Assembly: GCF_900109375.1 (NCBI RefSeq)
Contig: NZ_FOAB01000001.1
Location: forward strand, 930,001-994,000
Direction: 5' to 3'
From: Aquimarina amphilecti
GTDB taxonomy: Bacteria; Bacteroidota; Bacteroidia; Flavobacteriales; Flavobacteriaceae
DNA length: 64,000 bases
The notes below the pieces were generated by a model. The model was given only the letters and a program-made list of their open reading frames with translations. It was not told the origin of the DNA and searched no databases. How positions within the stretch are numbered: position 1 is the first letter of the stretch; each line of letters starts with the position of its first letter. Below, piece after piece: positions 7,596 to 20,231 of the stretch. The translations under genes were made by a program, and so were the position numbers.

Positions 7596-10271
7596 TTAGA
7601 ACAAACTCGTTTGCTCTCCATCGTCTTCTTCGTCATTATCTAATGAAACTCCATTACCTGTTTCCAAATTTGACGAAATCTTTGAATCTGGATTTACAGA
7701 CTCTTCTTCAACTACCTCTATTTCCTCTGCAGGTATATCTTCTGGTTCATCATAAGGCAATGAGTCTAATAAATTTATTTGCCTTACCTTATCTGTAGTA
7801 AGTTGATTTCCCTGTGCTTTAATACCTTTTACAGAAATAAAATCTTCCAAACTTATTTCGTCATTTGGTTTTTGATCTTTTCCTCTAAGTTTATTGTATA
7901 CAATTTCTGCAACGGGTCTATAATCCGTAGAAACAATTTCTAAGAATGATTTCTGATGATCAGAAATAAATGTCTCTTCGCGATCTGTATTTTCTACTAA
8001 AAATCGTTTTACATAATATCGTTCTTTTTCTCCATCCCAATAAATTGCAGAGATTGGTTTCATTGGCTTCCATTTTTCTAGAACTACCATATCTGAACCA
8101 AAATGCACTGTAATCTCAGGAACAATAGTCTTTAGAATACCTTTTTGACCAATAATCAACAAACGATCTTCTCCTTTAAACTCTCCTAGCAATTCTCCTC
8201 TTCCGTCTACATTTAATCGTTGCACAGTATCATCAAACCAAATTTTACGTGGTTTTAGAGTAGAAACTCCTTGTTCTTTTAACTCAATCTTCTTGATATT
8301 ATACTTGGTAACAATATTACCCTTAACTCCTCTTCCTTTTATTAATAAATCAGAAAAATCAAGATCAAATTTTAATTTCTTCACACTTCCTGCCTGACGC
8401 AAGAAAATAGTGATTACCTCCGCTTCACCATTAGGATTAGCTGTAAAATAAGTTGCCTTAGAACCTTTTTTTCCTTGTGTTAGATCATATTCCTTATCTC
8501 TAGTTACAGCTGTAACTGCAAAACGTTTTACATAAGACGCTCCTCCTCTTCCATCTTGATAAATCATATTATAAATAGTACGCTTATCTTTCTTCTTAAA
8601 GACAGCAACATGAATAATATCCTTACCTACAAAAGTTTTAGCATCTACCTTAGTTATCATAAGTTTACCTTCTGCGGTAAAGCAAATGATATCGTCAATA
8701 TCAGAACAATCTGCTACATATTCATTCTTACGCAATGATGTTCCCACAAAACCTTCTTCTCTATTTACATATAGTTTTGTATTCCTAATAACAACCTTGG
8801 TAGCTTCTATATCATCAAAAATTCTGATTTCAGTTTTACGCTCTCTCCCTTTACCATAAGTATCTTTTAATCTCTTAAAGTAAGAAATTGTATATTCTAT
8901 AAGGTGCTCTAAATGATGTTTTACCTGTGCTATATCATTTTCTAACGCTTCGATCTTTTGTTGCGCTTTATCAATATCAAATTTTGAAATTCTTTTAATT
9001 CTTATTTCCGTCAAACGAACAATATCTTCTTCGGTAACTGCACGTTTCAAGTGTTTTACATGGGGTTGCAACCCTTTGTCAATTGCTTGTATAACTCCTT
9101 CCCAAGTTTCTTCTTCCTCAATTTCACGATAAATACGATTTTCGATAAAAATCCGCTCTAGAGATGCAAAATGCCATTGTTCCTGTAATTCATTTAACTG
9201 AATCTCTAACTCTTTTTTCAACAATTCTACAGTATGATCTGTAGAACGCCTTAACATCTCAGAAACTCCAATAAAATTAGGTCGGCTATTTTCTTCGATA
9301 ACACATCCCAATGGTGAAATTGACGATTCACAATTCGTAAAAGCATATAAAGCATCAATGGTCTTATCCGGAGAAATACCTCCTGGCAGATGCACTAATA
9401 TTTCTACTTCTGCAGCAGTATTATCCTCTATTTTTTTTATTTTAATCTTCCCTTTATCATTAGCTTTAAGAATCGAATCTATTAAACTAGAAGTTGTAGT
9501 AGAGAACGGTATCTCGTTTATAACCAATGTGTTCTTGTCTAATTGCGAGATTTTTGCACGTACTCTTACCTTTCCTCCTCGATTACCATCATTATAATTG
9601 GTAAAATCAGCAATTCCAGCTGTTGGAAAATCGGGTAATATTGTAAAACGCTTACCCTGTAGATGTTTTATAGACGCTTCTATAAGTTCAATAAAGTTAT
9701 GAGGTAGAATTTTAGTACTTAATCCTACAGCAATACCTTCTGCTCCTTGAGTAAGGAGTAATGGAAACTTAACCGGAAGGTTTATTGGTTCTTTTTTTCG
9801 ACCATCGTAAGATAACTGCCAATCGGTAACTTTTGGATTATAGACAACATCTAAAGCAAACTTAGACAAACGTGCTTCGATATATCTGGAAGCTGCTGCC
9901 CTATCTCCTGTGAGAATATTACCCCAGTTACCTTGCATATCAATTAACAAATCTCTTTGACCAATTTGCACCATAGCATCAGCAATACTTGCATCACCAT
10001 GTGGGTGATATTGCATAGTATGCCCAACTATATTTGCCACCTTATTATATCTTCCATCATCCAAATCTTTCATAGAATGAAGAATTCTTCGTTGTACAGG
10101 TTTTAATCCATCTTCTATTGCTGGGACTGCACGTTCTAAGATTACATAAGATGCATAATCCAAAAACCAGTCTTTATACATGCCGGTAACTTTGGTTATT
10201 ACTTCCTGAGGTTGATGATCCTCTGGTGTTAATTCATTATGTAATTCTTCGTTTTCGTTTTCTATATCCAT
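7596..10271 (-). CDS. parC: DNA topoisomerase IV subunit A
   Basis: A type IIA topoisomerase A subunit of 891 residues that cleaves and rejoins DNA when decatenating chromosomes. The active-site tyrosine is Y130 in AAASRYIEARL. The region equivalent to the quinolone-resistance-determining region reads HPHGDASIADAM; the residue matching E. coli ParC Ser80 is Ala94, probably a lineage feature. The N-terminal breakage-reunion domain is followed by a coiled coil (about 395-460), a beta-pinwheel C-terminal domain, and an acidic tail ending near DDGEQTSLF. It is the second gene of a parE-parC operon (35-bp gap) and is convergent with the xylanase. Confidence 0.95.
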   Translation of the reverse strand: MDIENENEELHNELTPEDHQPQEVITKVTGMYKDWFLDYASYVILERAVPAIEDGLKPVQRRILHSMKDLDDGRYNKVANIVGHTMQYHPHGDASIADAMVQIGQRDLLIDMQGNWGNILTGDRAAASRYIEARLSKFALDVVYNPKVTDWQLSYDGRKKEPINLPVKFPLLLTQGAEGIAVGLSTKILPHNFIELIEASIKHLQGKRFTILPDFPTAGIADFTNYNDGNRGGKVRVRAKISQLDKNTLVINEIPFSTTTSSLIDSILKANDKGKIKIKKIEDNTAAEVEILVHLPGGISPDKTIDALYAFTNCESSISPLGCVIEENSRPNFIGVSEMLRRSTDHTVELLKKELEIQLNELQEQWHFASLERIFIENRIYREIEEEETWEGVIQAIDKGLQPHVKHLKRAVTEEDIVRLTEIRIKRISKFDIDKAQQKIEALENDIAQVKHHLEHLIEYTISYFKRLKDTYGKGRERKTEIRIFDDIEATKVVIRNTKLYVNREEGFVGTSLRKNEYVADCSDIDDIICFTAEGKLMITKVDAKTFVGKDIIHVAVFKKKDKRTIYNMIYQDGRGGASYVKRFAVTAVTRDKEYDLTQGKKGSKATYFTANPNGEAEVITIFLRQAGSVKKLKFDLDFSDLLIKGRGVKGNIVTKYNIKKIELKEQGVSTLKPRKIWFDDTVQRLNVDGRGELLGEFKGEDRLLIIGQKGILKTIVPEITVHFGSDMVVLEKWKPMKPISAIYWDGEKERYYVKRFLVENTDREETFISDHQKSFLEIVSTDYRPVAEIVYNKLRGKDQKPNDEISLEDFISVKGIKAQGNQLTTDKVRQINLLDSLPYDEPEDIPAEEIEVVEEESVNPDSKISSNLETGNGVSLDNDEEDDGEQTSLF

Positions 10272-10306
10272 ACCTTTTACGGGGCACTTTTTTGTATTCT
10301 TTAGTA

Positions 10307-12160
10307 CTAATCTTCAACAGCGTCCAGCTCTACTTTCAAGTTTTCTATAATAAACTCCTGTCTACTAGGCGTATTCTTTCCCATGTAAAAAGACAACAAG
10401 TCTTCAATAGACTTGTCTTTATCTAACATTACAGGATCTAAACGAATATCATCTCCAATAAAATGAACAAATTCATCTGGTGATATTTCTCCTAATCCCT
10501 TAAATCGGGTAATCTCAGGTTTTCCTGATAATTTTTGAATAGCATCTCTTCTTTCCTGCTCTGAGTAACAATAAATGGTTTCCTTTTTATTTCGAACTCT
10601 AAATAATGGTGTTTGCAAAATATACAAATGACCTTCTTTTATGACCTCTGGAAAAAACTGAAGAAAAAATGTAATTAACAACAATCTAATATGCATTCCA
10701 TCAACATCGGCATCAGTAGCGATTACAATATTATTATACCTAAGATCTTCTAAGGACTCTTCAATATTTAATGCCGCTTGCAATAAATTAAACTCCTCAT
10801 TTTCATACACAATTTTCTTACTCATGTTGTAGCTATTCAACGGTTTTCCCCGTAAGCTAAAAACAGCTTGTGTATTTACATCTCTGGATTTAGTTATTGA
10901 TCCACTTGCAGAATCTCCCTCTGTTATAAATAGAGTACTCTCCAAATTCCTGTCTTTCTTACTATCCGTAAGGTGAACACGACAATCTCTTAATTTTTTA
11001 TTATGTAAACTTGCCTTTTTTGCTCGTTCTCTGGCTAATTTACGTATACCGGATAAATCCTTTCGTTCTCGCTCCGCTTGTAATATTTTTCTTTGAAGTG
11101 CCTCTGCTACATCCGAATTCTTATGTAAAAAATTATCTAATTTTGTTTTTACAAAATCATTGATATACGTTCTCACAGTTGGTAAATCTCCTCCCATTTC
11201 GGTAGAACCTAACTTCGTTTTTGTTTGACTTTCAAAAACTGGTTCCATTACTTTTATACTGATAGCAGAAACAATCGATTTACGAATATCACTAGCTTCG
11301 TAATTTTTACCATAGAACTCCCTAATCGTTTTCACTACAGCTTCTCTAAAAGCAGCTTGATGTGTTCCACCTTGGGTAGTATGCTGCCCGTTGACAAATG
11401 AATGATATTCTTCGCTATATTGAGTTTTACTATGTGTAATAGCAATTTCTATATCATTCCCTAATAAGTGAATAATAGGATATAATCGATCATCTTCATT
11501 GATGTTATCCGAAAGTAAATCCTTTAATCCATTTTCAGAAAAATATTTTTCTCCATTAAAAATAATGGTTAATCCTGGATTTAAATACACATAATTCTTA
11601 AGCATTTTCGCAACATACTCTGTTCGATATTTATAATGCTTAAAAATTGTATTATCAGGAACAAAAGAAACTTTTGTCCCCCTTCTTCTAGAAGTTTCGT
11701 CTAAAGTATCTTGATTCGTAAGGTTACCTTTTTCAAATTCTGCAGATGCAGATTTTCCATCCCTAGTGGATTCAACTCTAAAATATGCTGATAACGCATT
11801 AACAGCTTTTGTACCTACCCCATTTAATCCTACAGACTTTTTAAACGCTCTAGAATCATATTTTCCTCCAGTATTCATTTTAGAAACTACATCTACCACT
11901 TTTCCTAAAGGAATCCCACGACCATAATCTCTAACAATGACTTTATCACCTTGTATAGAAATTTCAATGGTTTTACCAGCACCCATAACATATTCATCAA
12001 TGGAATTGTCAAGTACTTCCTTTACTAATATATAGATTCCATCATCTGCTGATGATCCATCTCCTAATTTTCCTATATACATTCCAGGTCGCATACGAAT
12101 ATGCTCTTTCCAATCGAGGGATCGTATATTATCTTCGGTATATTTAGTTTCCTTACTCAT
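10307..12160 (-). CDS. parE: DNA topoisomerase IV subunit B
   Basis: ATPase subunit of topoisomerase IV, 617 residues, usual ParE length. The GHKL ATP-binding fold shows E48 and N52 ([11 protein letters not shown]), DYGRGIP and the [14 protein letters not shown] lid. The TOPRIM domain has E414 in TEGDSASG and the metal triad DADVD at 483-487, followed by the conserved PLFRVRNKK and [13 protein letters not shown] segments. First gene of the operon with parC; the start is the ATG at 12160. ParE rather than GyrB because it is paired with the ParC-type subunit and lacks the GyrB insertion. Confidence 0.95.
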   Translation of the reverse strand: MSKETKYTEDNIRSLDWKEHIRMRPGMYIGKLGDGSSADDGIYILVKEVLDNSIDEYVMGAGKTIEISIQGDKVIVRDYGRGIPLGKVVDVVSKMNTGGKYDSRAFKKSVGLNGVGTKAVNALSAYFRVESTRDGKSASAEFEKGNLTNQDTLDETSRRRGTKVSFVPDNTIFKHYKYRTEYVAKMLKNYVYLNPGLTIIFNGEKYFSENGLKDLLSDNINEDDRLYPIIHLLGNDIEIAITHSKTQYSEEYHSFVNGQHTTQGGTHQAAFREAVVKTIREFYGKNYEASDIRKSIVSAISIKVMEPVFESQTKTKLGSTEMGGDLPTVRTYINDFVKTKLDNFLHKNSDVAEALQRKILQAERERKDLSGIRKLARERAKKASLHNKKLRDCRVHLTDSKKDRNLESTLFITEGDSASGSITKSRDVNTQAVFSLRGKPLNSYNMSKKIVYENEEFNLLQAALNIEESLEDLRYNNIVIATDADVDGMHIRLLLITFFLQFFPEVIKEGHLYILQTPLFRVRNKKETIYCYSEQERRDAIQKLSGKPEITRFKGLGEISPDEFVHFIGDDIRLDPVMLDKDKSIEDLLSFYMGKNTPSRQEFIIENLKVELDAVED

Positions 12161-12441
12161 AAATTTTGGGTAGAATGCTTGCTAATATAAGATTTCACTT
12201 ACGAAATTAAAATAGTCACCCTACAAAGTAATTAACAATTCTAAATAAGATTTTGTTGATTATTTGAAGGACAATAGATTAATTAAAAATATGATGAATA
12301 TTATTCCCCGAATACTCTTATTATACTTTTGCAGAATAATGATAATCAAACGAATTATTTATTCTTTATATCTTATACTAGTAAATTAAATACAATCTCT
12401 TATCTAAATAAATAATTAGATCTAACTACATATACATCTTG

Positions 12442-13038
12442 ATGAAATTAAAGAAAAACATAAGACCAAACCCTTCTGCACCAAAAAGGTTTAATCCAGA
12501 GAAAAACAAAGTACATATAATTACAGAAACCAATAGATTAATACTACGAGAACTACAGCTTTCAGACGCAAGAAATTTTTTTCTATTAAATGCAGATTCC
12601 GAAGTTCTAAAGCATACTGGAGATCTTTCTTTCAAGTCAATACAAGACGCAGAAAAATTTTTGAAAGATTATCAAGAATATAAGAATCATGGATTTGGAC
12701 GCTGGGCAGTACTACTTAAAGACACTAATGAATTTATTGGTTGGTGTGGACTTAAACGAAATGAAGAAAAATATATCGATATCGGTTTTCGGTTTTTCAA
12801 AAACAAATGGAATAAAGGATATGCCACAGAATCTGCTATAGCTACATTAACATATGGCTTTAATCATTTACATCTTAACGAAATTATAGGAAGAGTAGCT
12901 TCAGAAAATAAATCTTCTATAAAAGTTTTAGAGAAATTAGGTATGATACTTTGGAAAAAAGGGAACTGTAAGAAAATCCCAAATTCACTTTATTACAAGA
13001 TCAATAAATCAGGTTTTGAAAATGCCAATCAAAAATAA
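12442..13038 (+). CDS. GNAT-family N-acetyltransferase (RimJ/RimL type)
   Basis: A 198-residue acetyltransferase with the RimJ/RimL layout: TNRLILRELQLSDARNFF near the N-terminus, the central WAVLLKDTNEFIGWCGLK, and the acetyl-CoA-binding segment KNKWNKGYATESAIATL. The terminal part NEIIGRVASENKSSIKVLEK is the classic GNAT motif B. The substrate (protein N-terminus or small molecule) is unknown. The ATG at 12442 follows an in-frame TTG and is preferred. About 105 bp upstream, TACTTTTG (12324-12331) could be a -7 box, implying a longish leader. Convergent with katG. Confidence 0.88.
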   Translation: MKLKKNIRPNPSAPKRFNPEKNKVHIITETNRLILRELQLSDARNFFLLNADSEVLKHTGDLSFKSIQDAEKFLKDYQEYKNHGFGRWAVLLKDTNEFIGWCGLKRNEEKYIDIGFRFFKNKWNKGYATESAIATLTYGFNHLHLNEIIGRVASENKSSIKVLEKLGMILWKKGNCKKIPNSLYYKINKSGFENANQK

Positions 13039-13069
13039 AAAAGTGACCTAAAATAAAGGCCACCTTTTT
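13036..13069. terminator. Bidirectional terminator between acetyltransferase and katG
   Basis: GTGACCT and AGGCCAC pair (one mismatch) around an A-rich loop, flanked by an A-run on the left and CTTTTT on the right, between two convergent genes. Confidence 0.6.
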
Positions 13070-13094
13070 GAAACATTAATTTTTCAATTTTATT

Positions 13095-15353
<2,259 letters not shown>

Positions 15354-15435
15354 CTATAACATATAGATTAATTATATATTTAAATGAACTAACGATAAGC
15401 AAAATCTATATTGATCAGGGAATTGAAAAAAATAC

Positions 15436-15481
15436 TTGCGTAACCGAATGATTACACTTATATTTGTAACCAATCAGTTAC
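15436..15481 (+). promoter_or_regulatory. ArsR-gene promoter with two operator-like dyads
   Basis: TTG (15436-15438), a 20-bp spacer and TATATTTG (15459-15466) match the Bacteroidota promoter consensus. GTAACCGAATGATTAC (15440-15455) lies inside the spacer and the related GTAACCAATCAGTTAC (15466-15481) begins at the last base of the -7 box. Each has 5-bp arms of near-dyad symmetry, and the two share most positions. Placement suits repression by the downstream ArsR protein (inference). Confidence 0.65.
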
Positions 15482-15490
15482 GTATTAATA

Positions 15491-15817
15491 ATGAGAAGAG
15501 ATGTTTTTCAAGCTATTGCAGATCCCGTTAGAAGAGATATTATTTCTTTACTTGCGGAACAAACACTATCTATTAATGCTATAGCAGAAAAATTTGACAT
15601 TAGTAGACCCGCTATTTCCAAACATCTAAAGATACTTGAAGAATGTGGTATCATATCAATTAATAAACAAGGTAGAGAAAGATATTGTTTAATCCAGCCT
15701 AAAAATCTAGTGCCCGCATTTTTATGGATAGACCAATACAAAATTTTGTGGGAAGAAAAATTAGATTCTTTCGAAGAATATTTAACCAAACTACAATCTA
15801 AAAACAAAGAACAATGA
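15491..15817 (+). CDS. ArsR/SmtB-family winged-helix repressor
   Basis: A 108-residue winged helix-turn-helix protein: MRRDVFQAIADPVRRDIISL starts the domain and AEKFDISRPAISKHLKILEE is the recognition helix region. There is no CxC or other obvious metal site, and the tail (WIDQYKILWEEKLDSFEEYL) is typical of ArsR proteins that pair with an SRPBCC/AHSA1 gene. It overlaps the next gene by 4 bp (ATGA), so the pair is translationally coupled. Two dyads over its promoter suggest autoregulation. Confidence 0.9.
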   Translation: MRRDVFQAIADPVRRDIISLLAEQTLSINAIAEKFDISRPAISKHLKILEECGIISINKQGRERYCLIQPKNLVPAFLWIDQYKILWEEKLDSFEEYLTKLQSKNKEQ

Positions 15818-16263
15818 ATGATTTAAACAAACGTACATTATCATTAACCAGAACTTTTAATGCTCCTATCAAATTAGTTTGGCAAGCCTGGACGCAACCC
15901 GAGCATATTGCTCAATGGTGGGGTCCCAAAGGAATGAAGACTAAAGTTTTATCTCACGATTTTAACATAGGAGGAAAATGGGAGTATTCTATGTTAATGC
16001 CAGATGGTAATGAATTTATTGCAGATGGTGTTTACATTGAAATTATAGAGTTTCAAAAAATAATTTCATCGGCTAATTTTAAACCTATGACAGAAGGAGT
16101 TGAAATCCAAGCACTATTTGAAGCGGATGGAGACCAAACCAATTTTACTTTTAACGTTGTTCACCCTACTGAAGAATATTGTTTACAACAAGAAAAGATG
16201 GGCTTTATGAATGGTTGGGGATCTGTTTTTGATAGACTTAAAGAATTTGTTGAAACCATTTAA
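15814..16263 (+). CDS. SRPBCC (AHSA1-like) domain protein
   Basis: A 149-residue START/Bet v1-type ligand-binding domain of the AHSA1 family: SLTRTFNAPIKLVWQAWTQPEHIAQWWGPKG at the N-terminus (split here by the first 30 residues), GGKWEYSMLMPDG in the middle, and NGWGSVFDRLKEFVE at the C-terminus. Such proteins bind hydrophobic ligands in a central cavity; the Hsp90-activator label comes only from distant homology. It is coupled to the upstream ArsR gene by ATGA overlap; this pairing is widespread and suggests a small stress or ligand-responsive module. The ligand is unknown. Confidence 0.88.
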   Translation: MNDLNKRTLSLTRTFNAPIKLVWQAWTQPEHIAQWWGPKGMKTKVLSHDFNIGGKWEYSMLMPDGNEFIADGVYIEIIEFQKIISSANFKPMTEGVEIQALFEADGDQTNFTFNVVHPTEEYCLQQEKMGFMNGWGSVFDRLKEFVETI

Positions 16264-16413
16264 CATTGATTACTAAATAGTTTTCATTATTTCCATTATG
16301 TCCATAAATTTAAATGTAAGATATCCTTCCTAGCCACTTCTTCTATATTCTAAAAAACAATACCTTTAACAAAAATTGCTAAATCTAAGTTATAATTACA
16401 GGTATTAAAGTTT

Positions 16414-18129
16414 ATGGAAAAAGAAAACTATTCGGAAATATCTTCAAATGAAAACAAAAAATATGACACCATAATCATTGGATCAGGTGCCGGTGGACTT
16501 TCTGCCGCAATTTGTTTAGCTCGTTCTGGTCAAAAAGTATTAGTCCTAGAGCAACACGATGTTCCTGGAGGATGGTGTCATAGTTTTTATCTTAATGGAT
16601 ATCGTTATACCCCTGGAGTTCATTATATAGGCTTACTAAACAAAGGAGAATCTACAAGTACTCTTTATGAAGGACTAGGTATTGCGAATGATGTTTCTTT
16701 TTTTAGAATGAATCCAGAAGCATATGAACACTGCTGGATTGGAGATGAACGTATCGACATGCCTGCAGGATATGAGAATATCAAAAAAACACTAAGCGAA
16801 CAATTTCCTGAAGAAGAAAAAGGAATTACTAATTATTTAAAACTAGTTGGTGATGTTTGTTATGAATTACAATTAATTCCCAAAGTGAAAGGTTTCTGGG
16901 CTCATCTAACCATACCTTTCCGAACTAAAAACATGGGAAAGTACAGTGTGTTTAGTTTGCGAAAAGTAATTAAAAAACATATTAAAAACCCATTACTTAG
17001 AGCCGTTTTAAATATCCAAATTGGCGATCATGGATTACCCCCTTCACAAGCAAGTTTCCCCTTACACGCTGCCGTTATGGGACATTACTCTAGTGGCGGT
17101 TACTACCCAATTGGTGGTGGCGGAGCTTTGGTAAAAGCCATGACAAAAGCCTTAAAAAGACATCAAGGAGAAATAAGAACTAGTCAAAAAGTAAAAGAAA
17201 TTTTATTAGAAGAAAATAAAAAAAAGAAAGCAATTGGAGTACAATTAGAAAGTGGTGAAAAGATTTTTGCAGAAAGAATTATTTCTAATGCCGATCCGGG
17301 AAAAACATTTCTTGATTTAATTGGTAAAGAACATATTAGCAAGAAGCTTAATAAGCGTCTAAAAAAAACTAAATATTCTTGCACTTCTTTAATGTTATTC
17401 TTGACAGTAGATATGGACGTTCGAAAGGCTGGTCTGGACTCTGGTAACATATGGATGATGAAACACGATGATCTTGACGCCATATTTGAAGAAACTCAAA
17501 AAATTAATATTTTAGAAGGTGATACATTTCCTGGAATGTTTATTAGCTGTACAACTTTAAAAGATCCTATCAGTTTTGATGGAAGGTATCATACTATAGA
17601 AGCTATCACTTATATTAATCATGAATCCTTTGATCAATTCAAAAACGAAGATAATAGACGTTCTAAAGCCTATTTAGATTTTAAAAATCAATTAATGTCA
17701 AAAATGATCAAAACTCTGGAAACAGTAATTCCTGGAATTGAAGACAAAATTGTACAGAAAGAATTAGGAACTCCAATTACTAATGAATATTACATTAACT
17801 CTACCAATGGTTGCGTTTATGGAACGGAAAAAAGTTTTTGGCAGATAGGGCCTTTTTCTTATAAAGCAAAAAGTGAAATAGAAAATTTATATTTATGTGG
17901 AGCTAGTGTCTTATCGCATGGCGTTGCTGGAGCTGGCTACTCTGGCGTAGAAACTGCTGCAAAAATTCTAAAATGTAGACAAGAAGACCTAATACAACCT
18001 GATGATTCGCAAGAAATTAAAATTTATGAAGCGGAGAATGATTCCCAATATCCAGATTGGATGCAAAAAAAGATTAAAGTTAAAAAAGATCGCCTAGCAG
18101 CAGGTGTAGATGGATTTCCAGAAATTTAA
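16414..18129 (+). CDS. FAD-dependent CrtI/retinol-saturase-like oxidoreductase
   Basis: A 571-residue flavoprotein of the phytoene desaturase / carotene isomerase / all-trans-retinol 13,14-reductase family. The Rossmann FAD motif is TIIIGSGAGGLSAA (about 19-32), then LEQHDVPGGWCHSF and GVHYIG, and the C-terminal FAD-contact segment LCGASVLSHGVAGAGYSGVE. It would act on a polyisoprenoid or other long conjugated or fatty substrate. No crtB or other carotenoid gene adjoins it, so the exact reaction is open; retinol-saturase-like or CrtISO-like are equally possible. It ends before a strong bidirectional terminator. Confidence 0.85.
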   Translation: MEKENYSEISSNENKKYDTIIIGSGAGGLSAAICLARSGQKVLVLEQHDVPGGWCHSFYLNGYRYTPGVHYIGLLNKGESTSTLYEGLGIANDVSFFRMNPEAYEHCWIGDERIDMPAGYENIKKTLSEQFPEEEKGITNYLKLVGDVCYELQLIPKVKGFWAHLTIPFRTKNMGKYSVFSLRKVIKKHIKNPLLRAVLNIQIGDHGLPPSQASFPLHAAVMGHYSSGGYYPIGGGGALVKAMTKALKRHQGEIRTSQKVKEILLEENKKKKAIGVQLESGEKIFAERIISNADPGKTFLDLIGKEHISKKLNKRLKKTKYSCTSLMLFLTVDMDVRKAGLDSGNIWMMKHDDLDAIFEETQKINILEGDTFPGMFISCTTLKDPISFDGRYHTIEAITYINHESFDQFKNEDNRRSKAYLDFKNQLMSKMIKTLETVIPGIEDKIVQKELGTPITNEYYINSTNGCVYGTEKSFWQIGPFSYKAKSEIENLYLCGASVLSHGVAGAGYSGVETAAKILKCRQEDLIQPDDSQEIKIYEAENDSQYPDWMQKKIKVKKDRLAAGVDGFPEI

Positions 18130-18164
18130 TCCTAAAAAGATCTAAATTAAAAATTTAGAAAACT

Positions 18165-18213
18165 AGTGCTAATAAAAAAACGGATCTATTTGATCCGTTT
18201 TTTTATTAGCACT
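18165..18213. terminator. Strong bidirectional terminator
   Basis: Two perfect 22-bp arms (18165-18186 and 18192-18213) with a 5-base loop lie between convergent genes. The arms carry an A7 run and a T7 run, so either transcript ends in a GC core plus U-tract. Confidence 0.9.
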
Positions 18214-18227
18214 AAATTCTTTGACAA

Positions 18228-20105
18228 CTATCCTTTTAACCAAGCTTCGCGCAATGTAAGTTGTTCTTTTGTTGGGTTTTCGACATCACTCAAAGATTTA
18301 CCTTTGGTATAAGATTTAGTAAGATTAGTCTTTACTATAATTTCTTTTCCCGCTCTATCTAATTTCACTTCAACCTCATCACCCACTTGCCACTGTAATG
18401 TTCCTTGTAATACAGAATTTGCATTTAACAACGTTAATTGAGTTCCGTTAACCTCCTTTATTACATCAAATGGTTGTACTCCGTTATCTGCCCAAAAACT
18501 ATTGTCAGTTACTTCTTCTGTAAAAAATATAGTTCCTTTATCCTGATCACCTCCTACAATTATCGAACTACCATTTCGAACATAATCTGTTTCGATATTT
18601 TTCACTCCAACAGAAAGACCTACTTTCTTAAAAAAGTCATTATAATTTATAGGAGTATCTCCAACCACATGAGTTTTTAAGAAATCTTCTATGGAAGGGT
18701 ACGTCATAGAAACAATTTCCTCAATTATTTTATCATCTTCAAAAGGCTTATTCTTACCATATTTTAGAGATAACTCTTTCATTAGAGATAAAATACCACG
18801 ATTTCCTGAACTTTCTTCTCTCATTAATATATCAATACACATACCTATCAAAGCGCCTTTTTCATAGACATTTGCATAATTTTTAGCATAAGGCTCATTC
18901 AATATATTTTCGCTCATTACAGTAAAACTCATAGCATCATCGAATAAACTTGCAGATTCGATTTTACCCATCATTTTAGTATAAAACTCATCTTCTTCAA
19001 CTAAATTCTGATTTACTTGAAAAACACTAGCAAAATATTCTGTAACTCCTTCATACATCCATAAATGTTTAGAAAAAGTAGGATCATTATAGTCAAAATA
19101 GTGTACATCTTCCGAGTGCACACTTAATGGGGTAACAATATGAAAAAACTCATGAGATACTACATCTATCATTGCAGATGCTAGTGCATCTTCCGGTATC
19201 GCTTCTGGTAATACTACCACAGTGGATGTATGATGCTCCAATGCTCCGAAACCAGTAGGAGCAGTTTGCGATTGAGGTGCTAAATATAAATAGATATCAT
19301 ACCTAGGAGTACTATCGATATCTCCCAAATACTTTTTCTGAGCCTTCATCATTTTGAAAACTGTTTCCTTAATCCCTGCTGCAGTATATGTTTTGTTAGG
19401 AGAATATACACTTAATACAATTTTAATCCCTCCTACTTCGAATTCTTCTACATCTAACTTACCATACATCATTGGATTATCAGTAATATCAAAATATCGG
19501 GCAGCAAAATACTTATCTATTGTCACCGTACCATCTTCATTTTTCTCAGAACCAATATTCTGCAAAGCTGAAGTTCGTTGCATATTAGTTGGCGCTTTAA
19601 CTTGAAGAGAATATTGATTGTTTTTCAACACATCGAAATACCCAATAAATCCATGCAAGTTTAATACAAAATTGTCTTCTTCTATATTAGTTCCGGATGG
19701 AGAAAAAGGTGTTCCCACGCCTGTATTTTCGATATCATAGGTATCATTAACTTCATATACAATTTTATCAAGTTGTTTAGCATTTGCTATCAACCAAGTA
19801 TTTGCATCAACCTTTTCTGTTTTTAGTTCTACTCCATTATAATCTAGTGCTCTAAAACCATCAATAAACTTTCCAAAATCACTAACTGCATATGTCCCTT
19901 GCACAACCTTCGGAAGGTAATATTTAACTGTGTCCTGTAAAAAACGTCCTGGATTAATGACGACAGGAACTTTATCATCTGCAACTTTTGTTAAATCAAC
20001 TTCTGTGGTTATTGGAGTTTTAGAGGCGATATCATTTTTTTGATTAACCGATCCACATCCAATTAGCAAAAAACTAATGGTTAATGATAATAATACTTTT
20101 TTCAT
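18228..20105 (-). CDS. M61-family metallopeptidase lipoprotein with PDZ domain
   Basis: A 625-residue exported lipoprotein (MKKVLLSLTISFLLIGC, lipobox Cys17). The zinc motif HEFFH is at H318-H322 within DVVSHEFFHIVTP, followed by MYEGVTEYFA, the M61 (glycyl aminopeptidase) arrangement with E as the third ligand. A PDZ domain occupies roughly 505-600 (DNGVQPFDVIKEVNGTQL). The N-terminal beta domain precedes the catalytic part. It probably trims peptides at the cell surface or in the periplasm. Single gene, convergent with the CrtI-like gene. Confidence 0.9.
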   Translation of the reverse strand: MKKVLLSLTISFLLIGCGSVNQKNDIASKTPITTEVDLTKVADDKVPVVINPGRFLQDTVKYYLPKVVQGTYAVSDFGKFIDGFRALDYNGVELKTEKVDANTWLIANAKQLDKIVYEVNDTYDIENTGVGTPFSPSGTNIEEDNFVLNLHGFIGYFDVLKNNQYSLQVKAPTNMQRTSALQNIGSEKNEDGTVTIDKYFAARYFDITDNPMMYGKLDVEEFEVGGIKIVLSVYSPNKTYTAAGIKETVFKMMKAQKKYLGDIDSTPRYDIYLYLAPQSQTAPTGFGALEHHTSTVVVLPEAIPEDALASAMIDVVSHEFFHIVTPLSVHSEDVHYFDYNDPTFSKHLWMYEGVTEYFASVFQVNQNLVEEDEFYTKMMGKIESASLFDDAMSFTVMSENILNEPYAKNYANVYEKGALIGMCIDILMREESSGNRGILSLMKELSLKYGKNKPFEDDKIIEEIVSMTYPSIEDFLKTHVVGDTPINYNDFFKKVGLSVGVKNIETDYVRNGSSIIVGGDQDKGTIFFTEEVTDNSFWADNGVQPFDVIKEVNGTQLTLLNANSVLQGTLQWQVGDEVEVKLDRAGKEIIVKTNLTKSYTKGKSLSDVENPTKEQLTLREAWLKG

Positions 20106-20231
20106 TTATTCAATCTATTTATAATGCTAGACGCAAAAAAAATACGCGTGTTACAACTTTGATCATGCAAAATATATAATTTGTATAGACTTTAACCTAT
20201 TTTTGATCATTATTTACTTATACATATCACT

